Positions 40,232 through 48,614 of a DNA stretch of 64,000 nucleotides are shown here, piece after piece. The DNA is from Myxococcales bacterium (GTDB lineage: Bacteria; Myxococcota_A; Polyangia; Haliangiales; Haliangiaceae). Below the pieces are notes generated by a model, which saw only the letters and a list, made by a program, of their open reading frames with translations, made no database searches and had not been told where the DNA came from. Each line of letters opens with the position of its first letter. The first letter of the stretch is position 1. The DNA lies in the NCBI GenBank assembly GCA_016716835.1, contig JADJUW010000001.1, forward strand, positions 1,880,001-1,944,000, given 5' to 3'. The position numbers were made by a program, and so were the translations under genes.

Positions 40232-41302
40232 ATGCAGCACAAAGGGACGTACGCCATCATTGTCGCGGGCGTACTTGCGTTCATGGGCTGCCCAGCGGCG
40301 CAACCGGCTGCCGACGGCACTTGTGGTGACGGCATCGTTGACGTCGGTGAGCAGTGCGATGATGAAAACCTAGCATCGGACGACGGCTGCTCGCAGCTAT
40401 GCGAAACCGAGACGCCAGTTTGGCTTAACGTGGCGAGTTCGGGACCAAGCGCCTTAGGCGCCTCGGCGATGGCATTCGATGCGGCGCGCGAAAAGGTGGT
40501 GCGCTTCGGTGGCGGTGGCGAGCCGCCCATCGATCGCGAGACTTCCACGTGGGACGGCGCAGCGTGGTCAACCGTTGCGACGACGGGGCCGTCGGGACGC
40601 GCCAATCACGCAATGGCCTACGATGGCGCGCGCGAACAGGTGGTGCTGTTTGGCGGATTTGACGTCGATTGGCGCGGCGATACTTGGACGTGGAATGGGT
40701 CGGGATGGACGTTGGCCGCCGAGGTCGGCCCTCCCGGGCGGCAACACCACGCGATGGCGTACGACGTGGCTCGCCAAAAAATCGTGATGTACGGCGGCTT
40801 TAGCAACCAACAAGGGCGGCTGCACGATACGTGGGAATGGGATGGCGCCAGCTGGACGAGCCAGGCGACCGTCGGCCCACCAGGCCATGAATATGCCGCG
40901 ATGGCCTATGACGGGGCGCGCGGCAAGATCGTGCTTTTTGGCGGATCCGATGGGGCGTCTGCGTTCGGCGACACGTGGGAATGGGATGGTTCGGCGTGGA
41001 CTCAAATCCCAACCTCAGGCAACGGGCCAGCTGCACGCCAATGGCATGCGATGGTCTATGACGAGCATCGCCACCGGGTGGTGATGTTCGGAGGTTTTAG
41101 CTGGACCGACGATCAACGAGGCATGCAAGACACCTGGGAATGGGATGGAACTGGCTGAACACAGACCGTGACCGCGGGGCCATCGGCAAGATGGTGGCAT
41201 TCGATGGCGTACGATACGAGCAACAAGACGGTTGTCCTATATGCCGGTTACGCCGACGGCACCCCCACCACCGACACATGGGTCTATGGTTTCGGTCAGT
41301 GA
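40232..41302 (+). pseudogene. Kelch-repeat-like lipoprotein interrupted by in-frame TGA
   Basis: ATG 40232 opens a signal peptide with lipobox FMGCPA, then a Cys-rich DGxxDxGEQCDD segment (TCGDGIVDVGEQCDD), a myxobacterial surface signature. Four to five Kelch-like blades follow with repeated HAMAYD, VVLFGGF and DTWEWDG motifs. The frame stops at TGA 41156-41158 exactly where the repeat calls for the Trp of DGTGW; beyond it the same frame continues as another blade (TQTVTAGPSARWWHSMAYD ... DTWVYGFGQ) and ends at TGA 41300-41302. A single TGG-to-TGA change therefore removes the last blade. The truncated product is 308 residues. Confidence 0.75.
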
Positions 41303-41367
41303 CGAGCCGTCGTCCAGCCATCCTGAGGCGCGTCACGGTTGGCTCAAAGCTTGCAGTCGACCGAGGC

Positions 41368-41760
41368 ATGCGTAACTCGTACAAGGTTCCAATCATCGCT
41401 TCGCTATGCTTCCTTTCGGCGGGCACCGGAACAAGTTCAGTACTGGTTGGCTGCGGCTGCATCCATGAGCCGGCGGTCGTCGAAAGCACGGTGCCGAGTT
41501 GTTTCGGGGTCTACGATGTGGTCATCACCACCACGGGGTGTGGCCTCACCACGGCTGTAACCTTAAAAAACGATTGCGCCGAGCCGATTGAATTCGATGA
41601 TCCATTTGGACGGGGCGGGGCCGTGCTCATCGCACCGGGCGAGCTTGCGCGAGGCGAGCTGCCGCCGGGGACCATCATCGACGGTGGCTTTACGCTCAGC
41701 GGAACGCTGGGCGAGGTCGCAACTGATTTCGTGGTTCAGCTTGATCTTGGTGACGCGTAG
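41368..41760 (+). CDS. Small hypothetical lipoprotein
   Basis: About 130 residues from ATG 41368. Further upstream the same frame is open but lies over the end of the Kelch gene in a different frame and does not look coding. The signal peptide ends at VLVGCGC. The mature part is a short beta-rich domain (VVITTTGCGLTTAVTLKNDC, then PGELARGELPPGTI) with cysteines that could pair, similar in style to periplasmic immunoglobulin-like modules. No family recognised. Located inside the glnS-bounded island. Confidence 0.6.
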   Translation: MRNSYKVPIIASLCFLSAGTGTSSVLVGCGCIHEPAVVESTVPSCFGVYDVVITTTGCGLTTAVTLKNDCAEPIEFDDPFGRGGAVLIAPGELARGELPPGTIIDGGFTLSGTLGEVATDFVVQLDLGDA

Positions 41761-41971
41761 CGCGAGGCATACGACGGCGTCTGTTTTTCGGTCCAAACCT
41801 TGCGACCCTAGAGGGTCACGTACTAGTCGCAATTCCCTAGTGATCGCAAGCTACTGCAAGGCAACGTGCTGGATTTCCGGGCCGATCGAAATCAAGCACT
41901 TTGGCCTGTAACCGAACAGTATCAAAAGCATATTCGGAGTGGTACGTGACCCCAATGGGTTGGAGCTCGCC

Positions 41972-42079
41972 AATATCAGTGATCTGAAGGCTTTAAATCC
42001 CCCGCGATCCGGCACGTTGCAACTCAGCCAGCCCTCTGCGGCTCGTGTCACCCACCGCCATTTCCGCCTGAAATTTCCT
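41972..42079 (-). repeat. Inverted repeat, right arm (about 107 bp, imperfect)
   Basis: Reverse-complement partner of 40004-40110. Here the inner end is 41976-41999 (tcagtgatctgaaggc and onward) and the outer end cgcctgaaatttcct is 42065-42079. The right arm abuts the second copy of the glnS tail, which begins 13 bases further on. Together the arms enclose the Kelch-like gene and the small lipoprotein, about 1.86 kb. Confidence 0.7.
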
Positions 42080-42091
42080 TTCCCGCTGCAA

Positions 42092-42193
42092 GGCTTCTTC
42101 ATCGGGCAAGTGGTAAAAAAATCCGGCGGCCGCGCCGACCCGGCGACGCTAAACCAACTGCTTGCCGGCCCGCTCGCCTTGCTGCTGGCGTAG
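42092..42193 (+). pseudogene. Displaced glnS 3'-end copy (possible attR)
   Basis: 102 bases encoding GFFIGQVVKKSGGRADP and the remaining YqeY-domain tail, ending in TAG. It is fused to upstream non-homologous sequence, making an 84-codon open frame from 41939 that is unlikely to be a gene. Compared with glnS 39594-39695 almost all differences are synonymous, so this tail was under selection in a functional glnS before it was displaced. Confidence 0.8.
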
Positions 42194-42253
42194 CCGAAAG
42201 CAGGCTACCGGTGCAGGGTTTCCCTGCTTAGCCGGCCCTACTGGCGCTAAGAC

Positions 42254-42283
42254 TTGACCGTGCTACACAGAGCGATGTATGCT
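42254..42283 (+). promoter_or_regulatory. Sigma70-type promoter of the NTase/HTH unit
   Basis: A -35 box TTGACC (42254-42259) and a -10 box TATGCT (42278-42283) separated by 18 bases, with TG directly before the -10. The expected transcription start near 42290 falls inside the palindrome described next, 30 bases before the ATG at 42319. Confidence 0.6.
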
Positions 42284-42284
42284 G

Positions 42285-42303
42285 GTATCGGATTAACCGA
42301 TAC
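42285..42303. promoter_or_regulatory. Palindromic operator overlapping the transcription start
   Basis: GTATCGGATTAACCGATAC: two perfect 7-base arms (GTATCGG/CCGATAC) around ATTAA. It sits immediately after the -10 box and 15 bases before the first codon of the nucleotidyltransferase gene, the classical place for an autorepressor site. The HTH-like C-terminus of the second gene's product is a natural candidate to bind it (inference). Confidence 0.65.
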
Positions 42304-42318
42304 TACAAGAGAACAGCC

Positions 42319-42858
42319 ATGCTGCCCCGCCCCACCATCGAAGCCTTCGATCGTCATCTGCAAACGCTCGGGCTGCGCTTCGAGGCTATCGTTATCGGTG
42401 GATCAGCGCTTGGGCTACTTGGCCTCATTGATCGGCCGACACGAGATTTCGACATTCTCCTGCCTGAGCTACCGCCATCAATTGCTGCGGCCGCGCTCGA
42501 CTTTGCGAAGATCCAGCGAAAGGCGGGCATCGACCTTATGGATGAGTGGTTCAACAACGAACCACTCCAACTGAGCAACGTCCTGCCCTCGGGATGGCGT
42601 GAACGTTTACAGCCCATCTTCCACGGCCAGGCGCTCGTGCTGCAGACGCTTGGAAGAGTCGACCTCCTTGCTAGTAAATTATTTGCGCTCTGCGATCGCG
42701 GCACAGATCTGCAGGACTGCGTGGCGATGGCGCCCAAGGCGGACGAATTGGCGATATTGCGGCCGTGGCTCGACCAACAGGATGGCCATGCGCAATGGCC
42801 CCCGCATGTAAGCGCAACGCTCGCCGATCTCGCTCAAAGGCTCGGCCATGGCGTTTAG
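42319..42858 (+). CDS. DUF6036-type nucleotidyltransferase (AbiEii-like)
   Basis: A 179-residue protein of the Pol-beta-like minimal nucleotidyltransferase superfamily. IVIGGSALGLLG (G27-G28) is the GG[S/A] helix motif and DRPTRDFDILLPE supplies the paired acidic residues D43 and D45. A later LLASKLFALCDRGTDLQD segment with K and D matches the second half of DUF6036/AbiEii-like proteins (KxxAlxdRxxxxD). Relatives act as toxins that modify tRNA or other NTP-using targets. It is expressed from its own promoter/operator and overlaps the next gene by 11 bases. Confidence 0.8.
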   Translation: MLPRPTIEAFDRHLQTLGLRFEAIVIGGSALGLLGLIDRPTRDFDILLPELPPSIAAAALDFAKIQRKAGIDLMDEWFNNEPLQLSNVLPSGWRERLQPIFHGQALVLQTLGRVDLLASKLFALCDRGTDLQDCVAMAPKADELAILRPWLDQQDGHAQWPPHVSATLADLAQRLGHGV

Positions 42859-43525
42859 TCGCGCAGCCACCCCCGAGCCCAAGCCTTCGGCCGCGGAGCT
42901 CACGGCGCGTATGGTGGGTATCGGCATGAACTTCGCAAGCACGCCTCGAAAAAATGCCGATATCGAGAGCACGCTCGTCTATGCGTCGGCTGTTGGCATG
43001 GACGACAGCGATTTCCGCGTGCTCGCGGTGCTGACGACGTGGCTCGGAATCCACAGCGCGCACGTCAACGCCGATCGGCTGGTGCGCCTCGTGAACCAGC
43101 ACCCATCTGCACGCGTCCAGGCCTTTTGGGCCGCAATCGCGACGTGGCTCAAGCAAGATCGCCGGTTCGTGCGCCTCATCCATGCCCACGACGGCGCGCC
43201 GATCGACTTGCTGCCGACGGGCACGTCGTTCCAAATCAAACGCCACGGCGAGGACGAGCGCTTCGCCAACTCGCCACTCCGCGTGCCAGGTGGCACGCTG
43301 CGCGATCGGCCCGCCGACGTGCTGCAGCCCAATGCCATGGTCCGCCGCCACGCCGGCTATCGCAATCGCGTCTTAATGGGCCCCTCGTTTCGCGCCGACG
43401 TGTGGACCGTGCTCGAGCAAGCGCCCGACCTCTCCGTGGCCGATGTCGCGCGGCGCGCGTCTTGCGCTTTTGCCACCGCATGGCAAGCCGCCCAAGACTT
43501 CCGCCTGCTACAAACTGCTACCTGA
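42848..43525 (+). CDS. Hypothetical protein with C-terminal HTH, partner of the NTase
   Basis: A 225-residue protein of no recognised family. The first 150 residues are helical (DFRVLAVLTTWLGIHSAHV, VQAFWAAIATWLKQDRRF) followed by a strand region; the last 45 (RADVWTVLEQAPDLSVADVARRASCAFATAWQAAQDF) read as a winged-helix-type DNA-binding motif. Its start overlaps the nucleotidyltransferase gene by 11 bases, so the two are translationally coupled. By analogy with AbiE systems it may be the antitoxin and autorepressor, but the gene order is reversed relative to AbiEi-AbiEii. Confidence 0.6.
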   Translation: MAFSRAATPEPKPSAAELTARMVGIGMNFASTPRKNADIESTLVYASAVGMDDSDFRVLAVLTTWLGIHSAHVNADRLVRLVNQHPSARVQAFWAAIATWLKQDRRFVRLIHAHDGAPIDLLPTGTSFQIKRHGEDERFANSPLRVPGGTLRDRPADVLQPNAMVRRHAGYRNRVLMGPSFRADVWTVLEQAPDLSVADVARRASCAFATAWQAAQDFRLLQTAT

Positions 43526-43609
43526 CGCGGATCCAAACTAAACGCGCCAAGCTGAACCACCTGGCAACATGATGTGCCTATCTTCGTAACGAAAGCCGCC
43601 CGTCAACCC

Positions 43610-44581
43610 ATGCGCCACGCCGCCCACATCGCAACGCTGCTTAGCGCCCTCACCCTCGCCTGCAACGACGCCGCGCCATTGCCCAGCCGCGCCACCGGCC
43701 CGGTGTGGATCGACGCCGATGTCGCCATTGAGCTGCCGCTGCACGACGTCGACGATGCCTGGGCGATCGCCTATGCGTTGCGGCGCTATCCGGCGTCTAT
43801 TGTCGGCATCAGCCTGGTGCATGGCAATACCGACGACATGGCGCATCAAGAGTTCGCCACTACCCGCCTGCTCGAGCAGCTCGCACCACGCAGCGTGCCG
43901 CTTTACGTCGGCGCCAGCTCGGCGCAAGACCGCGCCCCCACCGCTGCCTCCGATGCCCTAGTCGCCGCCCTCCGCCAAGGCCCACTGACGCTGCTCACCA
44001 TGGGCCGCCTCACCAACGTCGCCACCGCGCTGCGCGCCGCGCCCGAGCTCGCGGCGAACGTGCAAGAACTGGTCATCCTCGGCGGCCGCCGCGCCGACTT
44101 CAACCCCAGCTTTGGCCCCGATGACATCATCTTTCCCGACAGCAACGTCGAAGGCGATGCCGCTGCGGTCGAAGAGCTCGTCGAGCTTGACGTGCCAATC
44201 ACGCTAATTCCCACCGAGCTGACGACGCAGTTCATCATCACCGAGCCAGACCTCGCCGCCGTTGCCGCACAAGGCACCGCCGGCGCCTATCTCGCCCGCC
44301 ACAGCGAAGACTGGCTCACCGCGGTCAGCACCCTCGTCGGCATCGACGGCTTTTTCCCGTTCGATCTCTTTGTCACCGCCTACGCCGACGACGCCCACCA
44401 CGACCTCATCACCTGCCGCGACGTCCCCCTGCGCCTCGACTACGGCCCCGACGAGTCATTCAAGCAGCGCAAAGAACCCGTGCTCCGCGTCATGGTTAGC
44501 CCGGACTTTGGTGGCCCGTCTGTGCGCTACTGCGACGCCTTCGCCGCCGACGGCAAGGCCGCCCTGCTGAGGACTTTCTAG
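43610..44581 (+). CDS. Nucleoside-hydrolase-like lipoprotein
   Basis: About 323 residues from ATG 43610, which starts a lipoprotein signal ending in LTLACN; a GTG at 43574 would add 12 residues ahead of it. The body follows the inosine-uridine-preferring nucleoside hydrolase family: the N-terminal Ca-binding Asp cluster appears as WIDADVAIE...HDVDDAWAIAYAL with a short insertion, LLTMGRLTNVATAL, ELVILGGRR and a late GFFPFDLFVTAYA with the final Asp. It probably salvages nucleosides in the periplasm. The altered first motif makes activity less certain. Confidence 0.75.
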   Translation: MRHAAHIATLLSALTLACNDAAPLPSRATGPVWIDADVAIELPLHDVDDAWAIAYALRRYPASIVGISLVHGNTDDMAHQEFATTRLLEQLAPRSVPLYVGASSAQDRAPTAASDALVAALRQGPLTLLTMGRLTNVATALRAAPELAANVQELVILGGRRADFNPSFGPDDIIFPDSNVEGDAAAVEELVELDVPITLIPTELTTQFIITEPDLAAVAAQGTAGAYLARHSEDWLTAVSTLVGIDGFFPFDLFVTAYADDAHHDLITCRDVPLRLDYGPDESFKQRKEPVLRVMVSPDFGGPSVRYCDAFAADGKAALLRTF

Positions 44582-44738
44582 CTTGCCGGCCCGCTTCGAA
44601 TCAAACTCATCGGCCCTTTTGGAATTAGGCGTGCCCTCATACTAAGCCGGGCGCTTGCTACCTTAACTCGCAATTTGCCACAGTGGCTGTTATCGGATAC
44701 TCGACACGAAAGACTCGGAGCGACCTCACGATGGCGCC

Positions 44739-46202
44739 ATGGATTTCTTCGCTGCGGCGCTTGTCGCAATTTCCATCGCCGCACCCCAGCTAGCCCTGGC
44801 TAGCCCGTGGTGTTCAACGCCGGAGCGAATCGCTACCTTTCGTCGACCACCGCGGGATCGAGCACCGGAGCCACGGGAACTAGGTGGGCCCCAAGCCAAG
44901 ACAAGCCGTGATGCATTCGGCGAAAGGTACCGAATACGCACGTCGCCAAACTTCACCTTGCGCTGGCAAGCGGCGCCGGTCACCGAGACCCAGGCGCAAT
45001 TCGTTCTCGATGAGCTTGAACGTTCTTGGGCGATTTACACCGAAGAGTTTGGCCACTCCGCGCCCTATGGCAGCGACACGTATCGCATGAACGTCTACAT
45101 CTCAAATGCGACCGACACCCCTGCCATCGAAGACGACAATCCAGGGGGCTATGCCGCATCGGATGACGAAGGCTATCCATACTTTGTGATGAACATCGCC
45201 GCATTCGACTCGGGCAACGATTGGGTTAGAGGCATCATCGCCCACGAGCTGTATCACGATTTTCAAATTTCACTAGGCGGCTTCGAGGAAGCACATAGCT
45301 GGTGGTTTTGGGAAGCGTCTGCGGATTGGGCCACCCAGGAAGTCTTTCCTGACGATCCGCTTAGCTACTTTTTCGTTGGCGTTTACGCCCTGACAGAGGA
45401 TCTCCCCATTTTTTATATGGGCGATCCGTGGGGCGACGATGCACTTGCGGGAAACCACCAATACGGCGCGTCGGTCTTTCTTAAGTACTTGACGGACACT
45501 AAGCGCGACCGCCAGATTGTGATCGACACCTGGGAACAAGGTAAAATAGACGACGATGCGTTGCGCGTGGTTTTAGGACAAGTCGCGGCGAGAGCCGATG
45601 AAGCGTCCGACCTCTATGGCGAGTTCGCCGCGCACACAGTCCACTGGGATATGGTCAATGGCCCCACCATCGCTAGTACGGTCCAAGAGTGGGAGGCCGC
45701 TTACCCAGATAGATTGCGGGCGGATGCCAGCATCGACGCCCAAGGGACGGGTTGGGCCTCAGTTCGAGCAGGCTCTGAGGTCCGCGCCTTTGGCCACAAT
45801 CTAATCGAGCTCGCTCGCCCAAGCGATGGTGAACTCGTCATCGCACTTCGGATGCAGGAAGCACCGCTAGCCGTCGAGTGGCGGCCGACCTTGGTTCGCA
45901 TGATCGGAGGTCAGCCAACCTATACCGAGGTGCCCATCATCGACGGGATGGGGCACATCAACGCATACCTCGGCCCCGATGAAGCGCAAGCGTGGCTGGT
46001 CGTTGCGGCGATTGCCGACACACGCGACGCGGAAGCTACATTTGGCTACGAGTTTCGCGTCGGCGAGCCGCCACCGGAATCAAGCGTAGGCTGCGCGGCA
46101 AGCCGACAACGCGACATGCCCTATGTCATCATTGTCGTGTTGGGTGCTTACGCATTTGCGCGACGGCGGCGTCCAACGCGACACCCACGAATTAGTCGCT
46201 AG
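44739..46202 (+). CDS. Secreted HExxH metalloprotease-like protein with MYXO-CTERM-like tail
   Basis: A 487-residue protein with a signal peptide ending at ALASPW. A gluzincin-like site IIAHELYHDFQ (H169, E170, H173) is followed by WWFWEASADWATQEVFPDD, whose EASADW segment could give the third zinc ligand. The C-terminus has the three-part sorting tail: VGCAAS cysteine motif, hydrophobic helix YVIIVVLGAYAFA, and RRRRPTRH basic cluster, as in MYXO-CTERM proteins that are anchored or released at the cell surface. It ends 4 bases into the converging histidine-kinase gene. Confidence 0.7.
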   Translation: MDFFAAALVAISIAAPQLALASPWCSTPERIATFRRPPRDRAPEPRELGGPQAKTSRDAFGERYRIRTSPNFTLRWQAAPVTETQAQFVLDELERSWAIYTEEFGHSAPYGSDTYRMNVYISNATDTPAIEDDNPGGYAASDDEGYPYFVMNIAAFDSGNDWVRGIIAHELYHDFQISLGGFEEAHSWWFWEASADWATQEVFPDDPLSYFFVGVYALTEDLPIFYMGDPWGDDALAGNHQYGASVFLKYLTDTKRDRQIVIDTWEQGKIDDDALRVVLGQVAARADEASDLYGEFAAHTVHWDMVNGPTIASTVQEWEAAYPDRLRADASIDAQGTGWASVRAGSEVRAFGHNLIELARPSDGELVIALRMQEAPLAVEWRPTLVRMIGGQPTYTEVPIIDGMGHINAYLGPDEAQAWLVVAAIADTRDAEATFGYEFRVGEPPPESSVGCAASRQRDMPYVIIVVLGAYAFARRRRPTRHPRISR

Positions 46203-47317
46203 TTCCCACGCGCGGAGGGCGCGGCTTCAATTGGCGGCTGCGGCAGCGTAAAGAAAAACTTGCTGCCGGCGCCGAGGTGACTCTCCGCCCAGATGCGGCC
46301 GCCGTGGCCCTGAACGATGCACTTTGAAATGTATAGGCCAAGCCCAAGGCCGCGCCGATCGTTGCCTTTTAGCTGGAGAAAACGCTCAAAGATGATCTCG
46401 AGTTTGTCGGCGGGAATGCCCGCGCCCGTGTCTGCCACGGTCATGGTTAGCTCCGCGCCACGTCGCTCGGCGCGCACGACAACCTTGCCGCCGCGCGCTG
46501 AAAACTTAAGCGCGTTGCTGAGCAGATTGCTCAGTACCTGCAAGATCCGCGCGGGATCAAAGGCACACTCGGTGAGCGGCGCGATGAGCTCGGCCTGCAG
46601 CGAAACGCCATTGCCGGTGGCCTGCACCTGAAAGGTCTCGATCGCCTCGGCCACGACCAAGGCGGCATCGGTGCGCTCACACGTAACCGCGAGCGCGCCG
46701 GCCTGGATGCTGGCGACGTCGATGAGGTCACCAACCAAGCGGTTCATCCGCGCGCCGCCGCGCCGAATGCGCTGGGCATGCTGAACTAATTGCGCCGCTG
46801 GCTCGCGACCCGCGCCCTCTTCGATGAGGGTCGCCGACAGCATGATCGAATTCAGCATGTTGCGCAGATCATGGCTGACGATGCCGAGAAATTCATCGCG
46901 CACCGCAAGCGCTGCGTCAGCGCGATGGCGCTCCCGCGACAGATCGTCATCGGTCATCTTGCGCTCCAAGGAGAGCAAGGAGCTCTGCTCGGCGCGCTCG
47001 CCGCTGACGGCATTGTCCGCCGCGGCGCGCTCCTTGCGCACCACCCGATCTTCATCGGCGCGCGCGCTCGCGATGTCGGTCGCGCTCGGCAATCCCGCAC
47101 CAGGCGCACCCTGCCCCGTCCGACGGTCGGACTTGGCGCGTGCCGCCGCCAACACCTGGTCAGCCCGCAGCCGCGCGCGCGTAATCACCGCGTCCGCCAA
47201 CTCGTCGATGCCCGACTGCTCGTCACCGAGCGCCTGATCCGCCACCTCGCGCTCAACCCGCAGGCTTTCGTCGGTCTGATTGCGCTCGGCTGCCGGAGGG
47301 GGTTGGTTGGGTGGCAC
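46199..47317 (-). CDS. Sensor histidine kinase with N-terminal coiled coil
   Basis: A 372-residue kinase without transmembrane helices. Residues 1-140 are charged, with repeated ERxxxDxxL units (coiled coil), like the family of soluble HKs in Myxococcota. HisKA has the phosphoacceptor VSHDLRN (about residue 148), and the HATPase has NLLSNALKFS (N box), ADTGAGIP (G1), RRGLGLGLYI (G2) motifs. No response-regulator gene lies beside it, so it is an orphan. Probably senses a cytoplasmic cue. Confidence 0.9.
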   Translation of the reverse strand: MPPNQPPPAAERNQTDESLRVEREVADQALGDEQSGIDELADAVITRARLRADQVLAAARAKSDRRTGQGAPGAGLPSATDIASARADEDRVVRKERAAADNAVSGERAEQSSLLSLERKMTDDDLSRERHRADAALAVRDEFLGIVSHDLRNMLNSIMLSATLIEEGAGREPAAQLVQHAQRIRRGGARMNRLVGDLIDVASIQAGALAVTCERTDAALVVAEAIETFQVQATGNGVSLQAELIAPLTECAFDPARILQVLSNLLSNALKFSARGGKVVVRAERRGAELTMTVADTGAGIPADKLEIIFERFLQLKGNDRRGLGLGLYISKCIVQGHGGRIWAESHLGAGSKFFFTLPQPPIEAAPSARGN

Positions 47318-47450
47318 GGGCCAGTACTACCACCCCCCGTGGCGTCAAGTCCGCGCAACCGGCAGCGCGATTTCGAGCGTTACTGAGGCGCACCATTGGC
47401 GTCTGTGCGAATGACCTCATTTCGGCTGAGACAGCGCCATCTCCCGCCCC

Positions 47451-48593
47451 CTAACCACCCGAAAGGCGCCGCCAAGAGCGCCCCAGGGCGACGGCGGCGC
47501 GCGCAATGTCGTCGACCGTGGTGCTGCGGCCAAGCGTCAGGCGCACCGAGCCTAGCGCGGCCGCTGGCGCGACGCCCATGGCGAGGATGACCCCAGAGGC
47601 GCGATCGTGGCCGTCGTGGCAGGCCGAGCCGGTCGACGCCGCGAGCTCGGGCGCGCCCGCGAGCACTGCCTCACCGGTGACGCGCGGAAAGCGCACGTTG
47701 AGCGTGTTGGGCAGCCGCAGCTCGCGGTGGCCATTGAGCGCAAGCCCGGGCACGTCGGCGGCGAGCCGCATCCACAACTCGTCGCGCAGCGCGCGCACCC
47801 GCAGCGCCGCGGCGTCTAGATCGTGCCCGAGCGCTGCGCAGGCCGCGCCAAGGCCGACGATAAAAGCAACGTTCTCTGTGCCAGGACGCAAGCCGCGCTC
47901 GTGACCTGCGCCAAGCACAAATGGTGCGATCGGCGTGCCGCGCTTCACATAGAGCGCGCCAACGCCCTTGGGTGCGCACAACTTGTGGCCGGCGACTGAC
48001 AGCAAATCCACGCCCAGCTCGCGCACGCTGACTGCCACCTTGCCCAGCGACTGCGCGGCGTCGGTGTGCATCAGCGCGCCGGCCGCGTGCGCCACCGCCG
48101 AGAGCTCGTGCACCGGCTGCAAGACGCCGGTTTCGTTGTTCGAATGCATCACCGTGACAAGCGCGGTGTCGTGATCAATCGCCGCGCGCGCTTCACCTAC
48201 GCTCGCGACGCCGTCGACGTCGACCGCAACGCGGGTCACGCGCCAGCCGTACTGCGCCAACCACTCACAAGGTCGCGCCGTCGCCGGATGCTCGATCGAC
48301 GTGGTGACAATTTGGGAGCGCGCGCCGCTCGCCTCGGCCACGCCGCGAATTGCCAAATTGTTGGCCTCGGTGCCACCGGAGGTAAAAATCACCTCGTCGT
48401 CGTCGCAACTAAGCAGCGCGGCTACCTGCGCGCGCGCCTCCGCCATCGCCTGCCGCGTCCGCGAGCCATACGCATGCCCGCTCGACGGATTGCCAAAATG
48501 CTCGCGCAAATACGGCATCATCGCGTCGACCACCTTGGGCAGCACCGGCGTCGTTGCGTTGTGATCGAGATAGATTGGATCGGCTGGATGCAT
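47451..48593 (-). CDS. Cysteine desulfurase (NifS/IscS type)
   Basis: A 380-residue PLP enzyme that releases sulfur from cysteine as a persulfide for Fe-S clusters or tRNA thiolation. LDHNATTPVLP at the N-terminus, VMHSNNETGVLQP, PLP-lysine segment SVAGHKLCAPKG (about residue 203) and catalytic cysteine in STGSACHDG (about 323). The short spacing after the Cys fits class I NifS/IscS. No scaffold gene is adjacent; an MFS transporter gene lies 21 bases upstream on the same strand. Could supply TtcA encoded 4 kb away (inference). Confidence 0.92.
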   Translation of the reverse strand: MHPADPIYLDHNATTPVLPKVVDAMMPYLREHFGNPSSGHAYGSRTRQAMAEARAQVAALLSCDDDEVIFTSGGTEANNLAIRGVAEASGARSQIVTTSIEHPATARPCEWLAQYGWRVTRVAVDVDGVASVGEARAAIDHDTALVTVMHSNNETGVLQPVHELSAVAHAAGALMHTDAAQSLGKVAVSVRELGVDLLSVAGHKLCAPKGVGALYVKRGTPIAPFVLGAGHERGLRPGTENVAFIVGLGAACAALGHDLDAAALRVRALRDELWMRLAADVPGLALNGHRELRLPNTLNVRFPRVTGEAVLAGAPELAASTGSACHDGHDRASGVILAMGVAPAAALGSVRLTLGRSTTVDDIARAAVALGRSWRRLSGG

Positions 48594-48614
48594 GAGGTCG
48601 TCACAATCTAAGTG

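Noticed and set aside
41140..41367. N-terminal extension of the small lipoprotein
   Set aside because: The region is the other-frame end of the Kelch gene; the signal peptide begins at 41368.
41939..42193. An 84-codon gene ending in the glnS tail
   Set aside because: It is a chimera of the inverted-repeat arm and the displaced glnS tail with no start context of its own.
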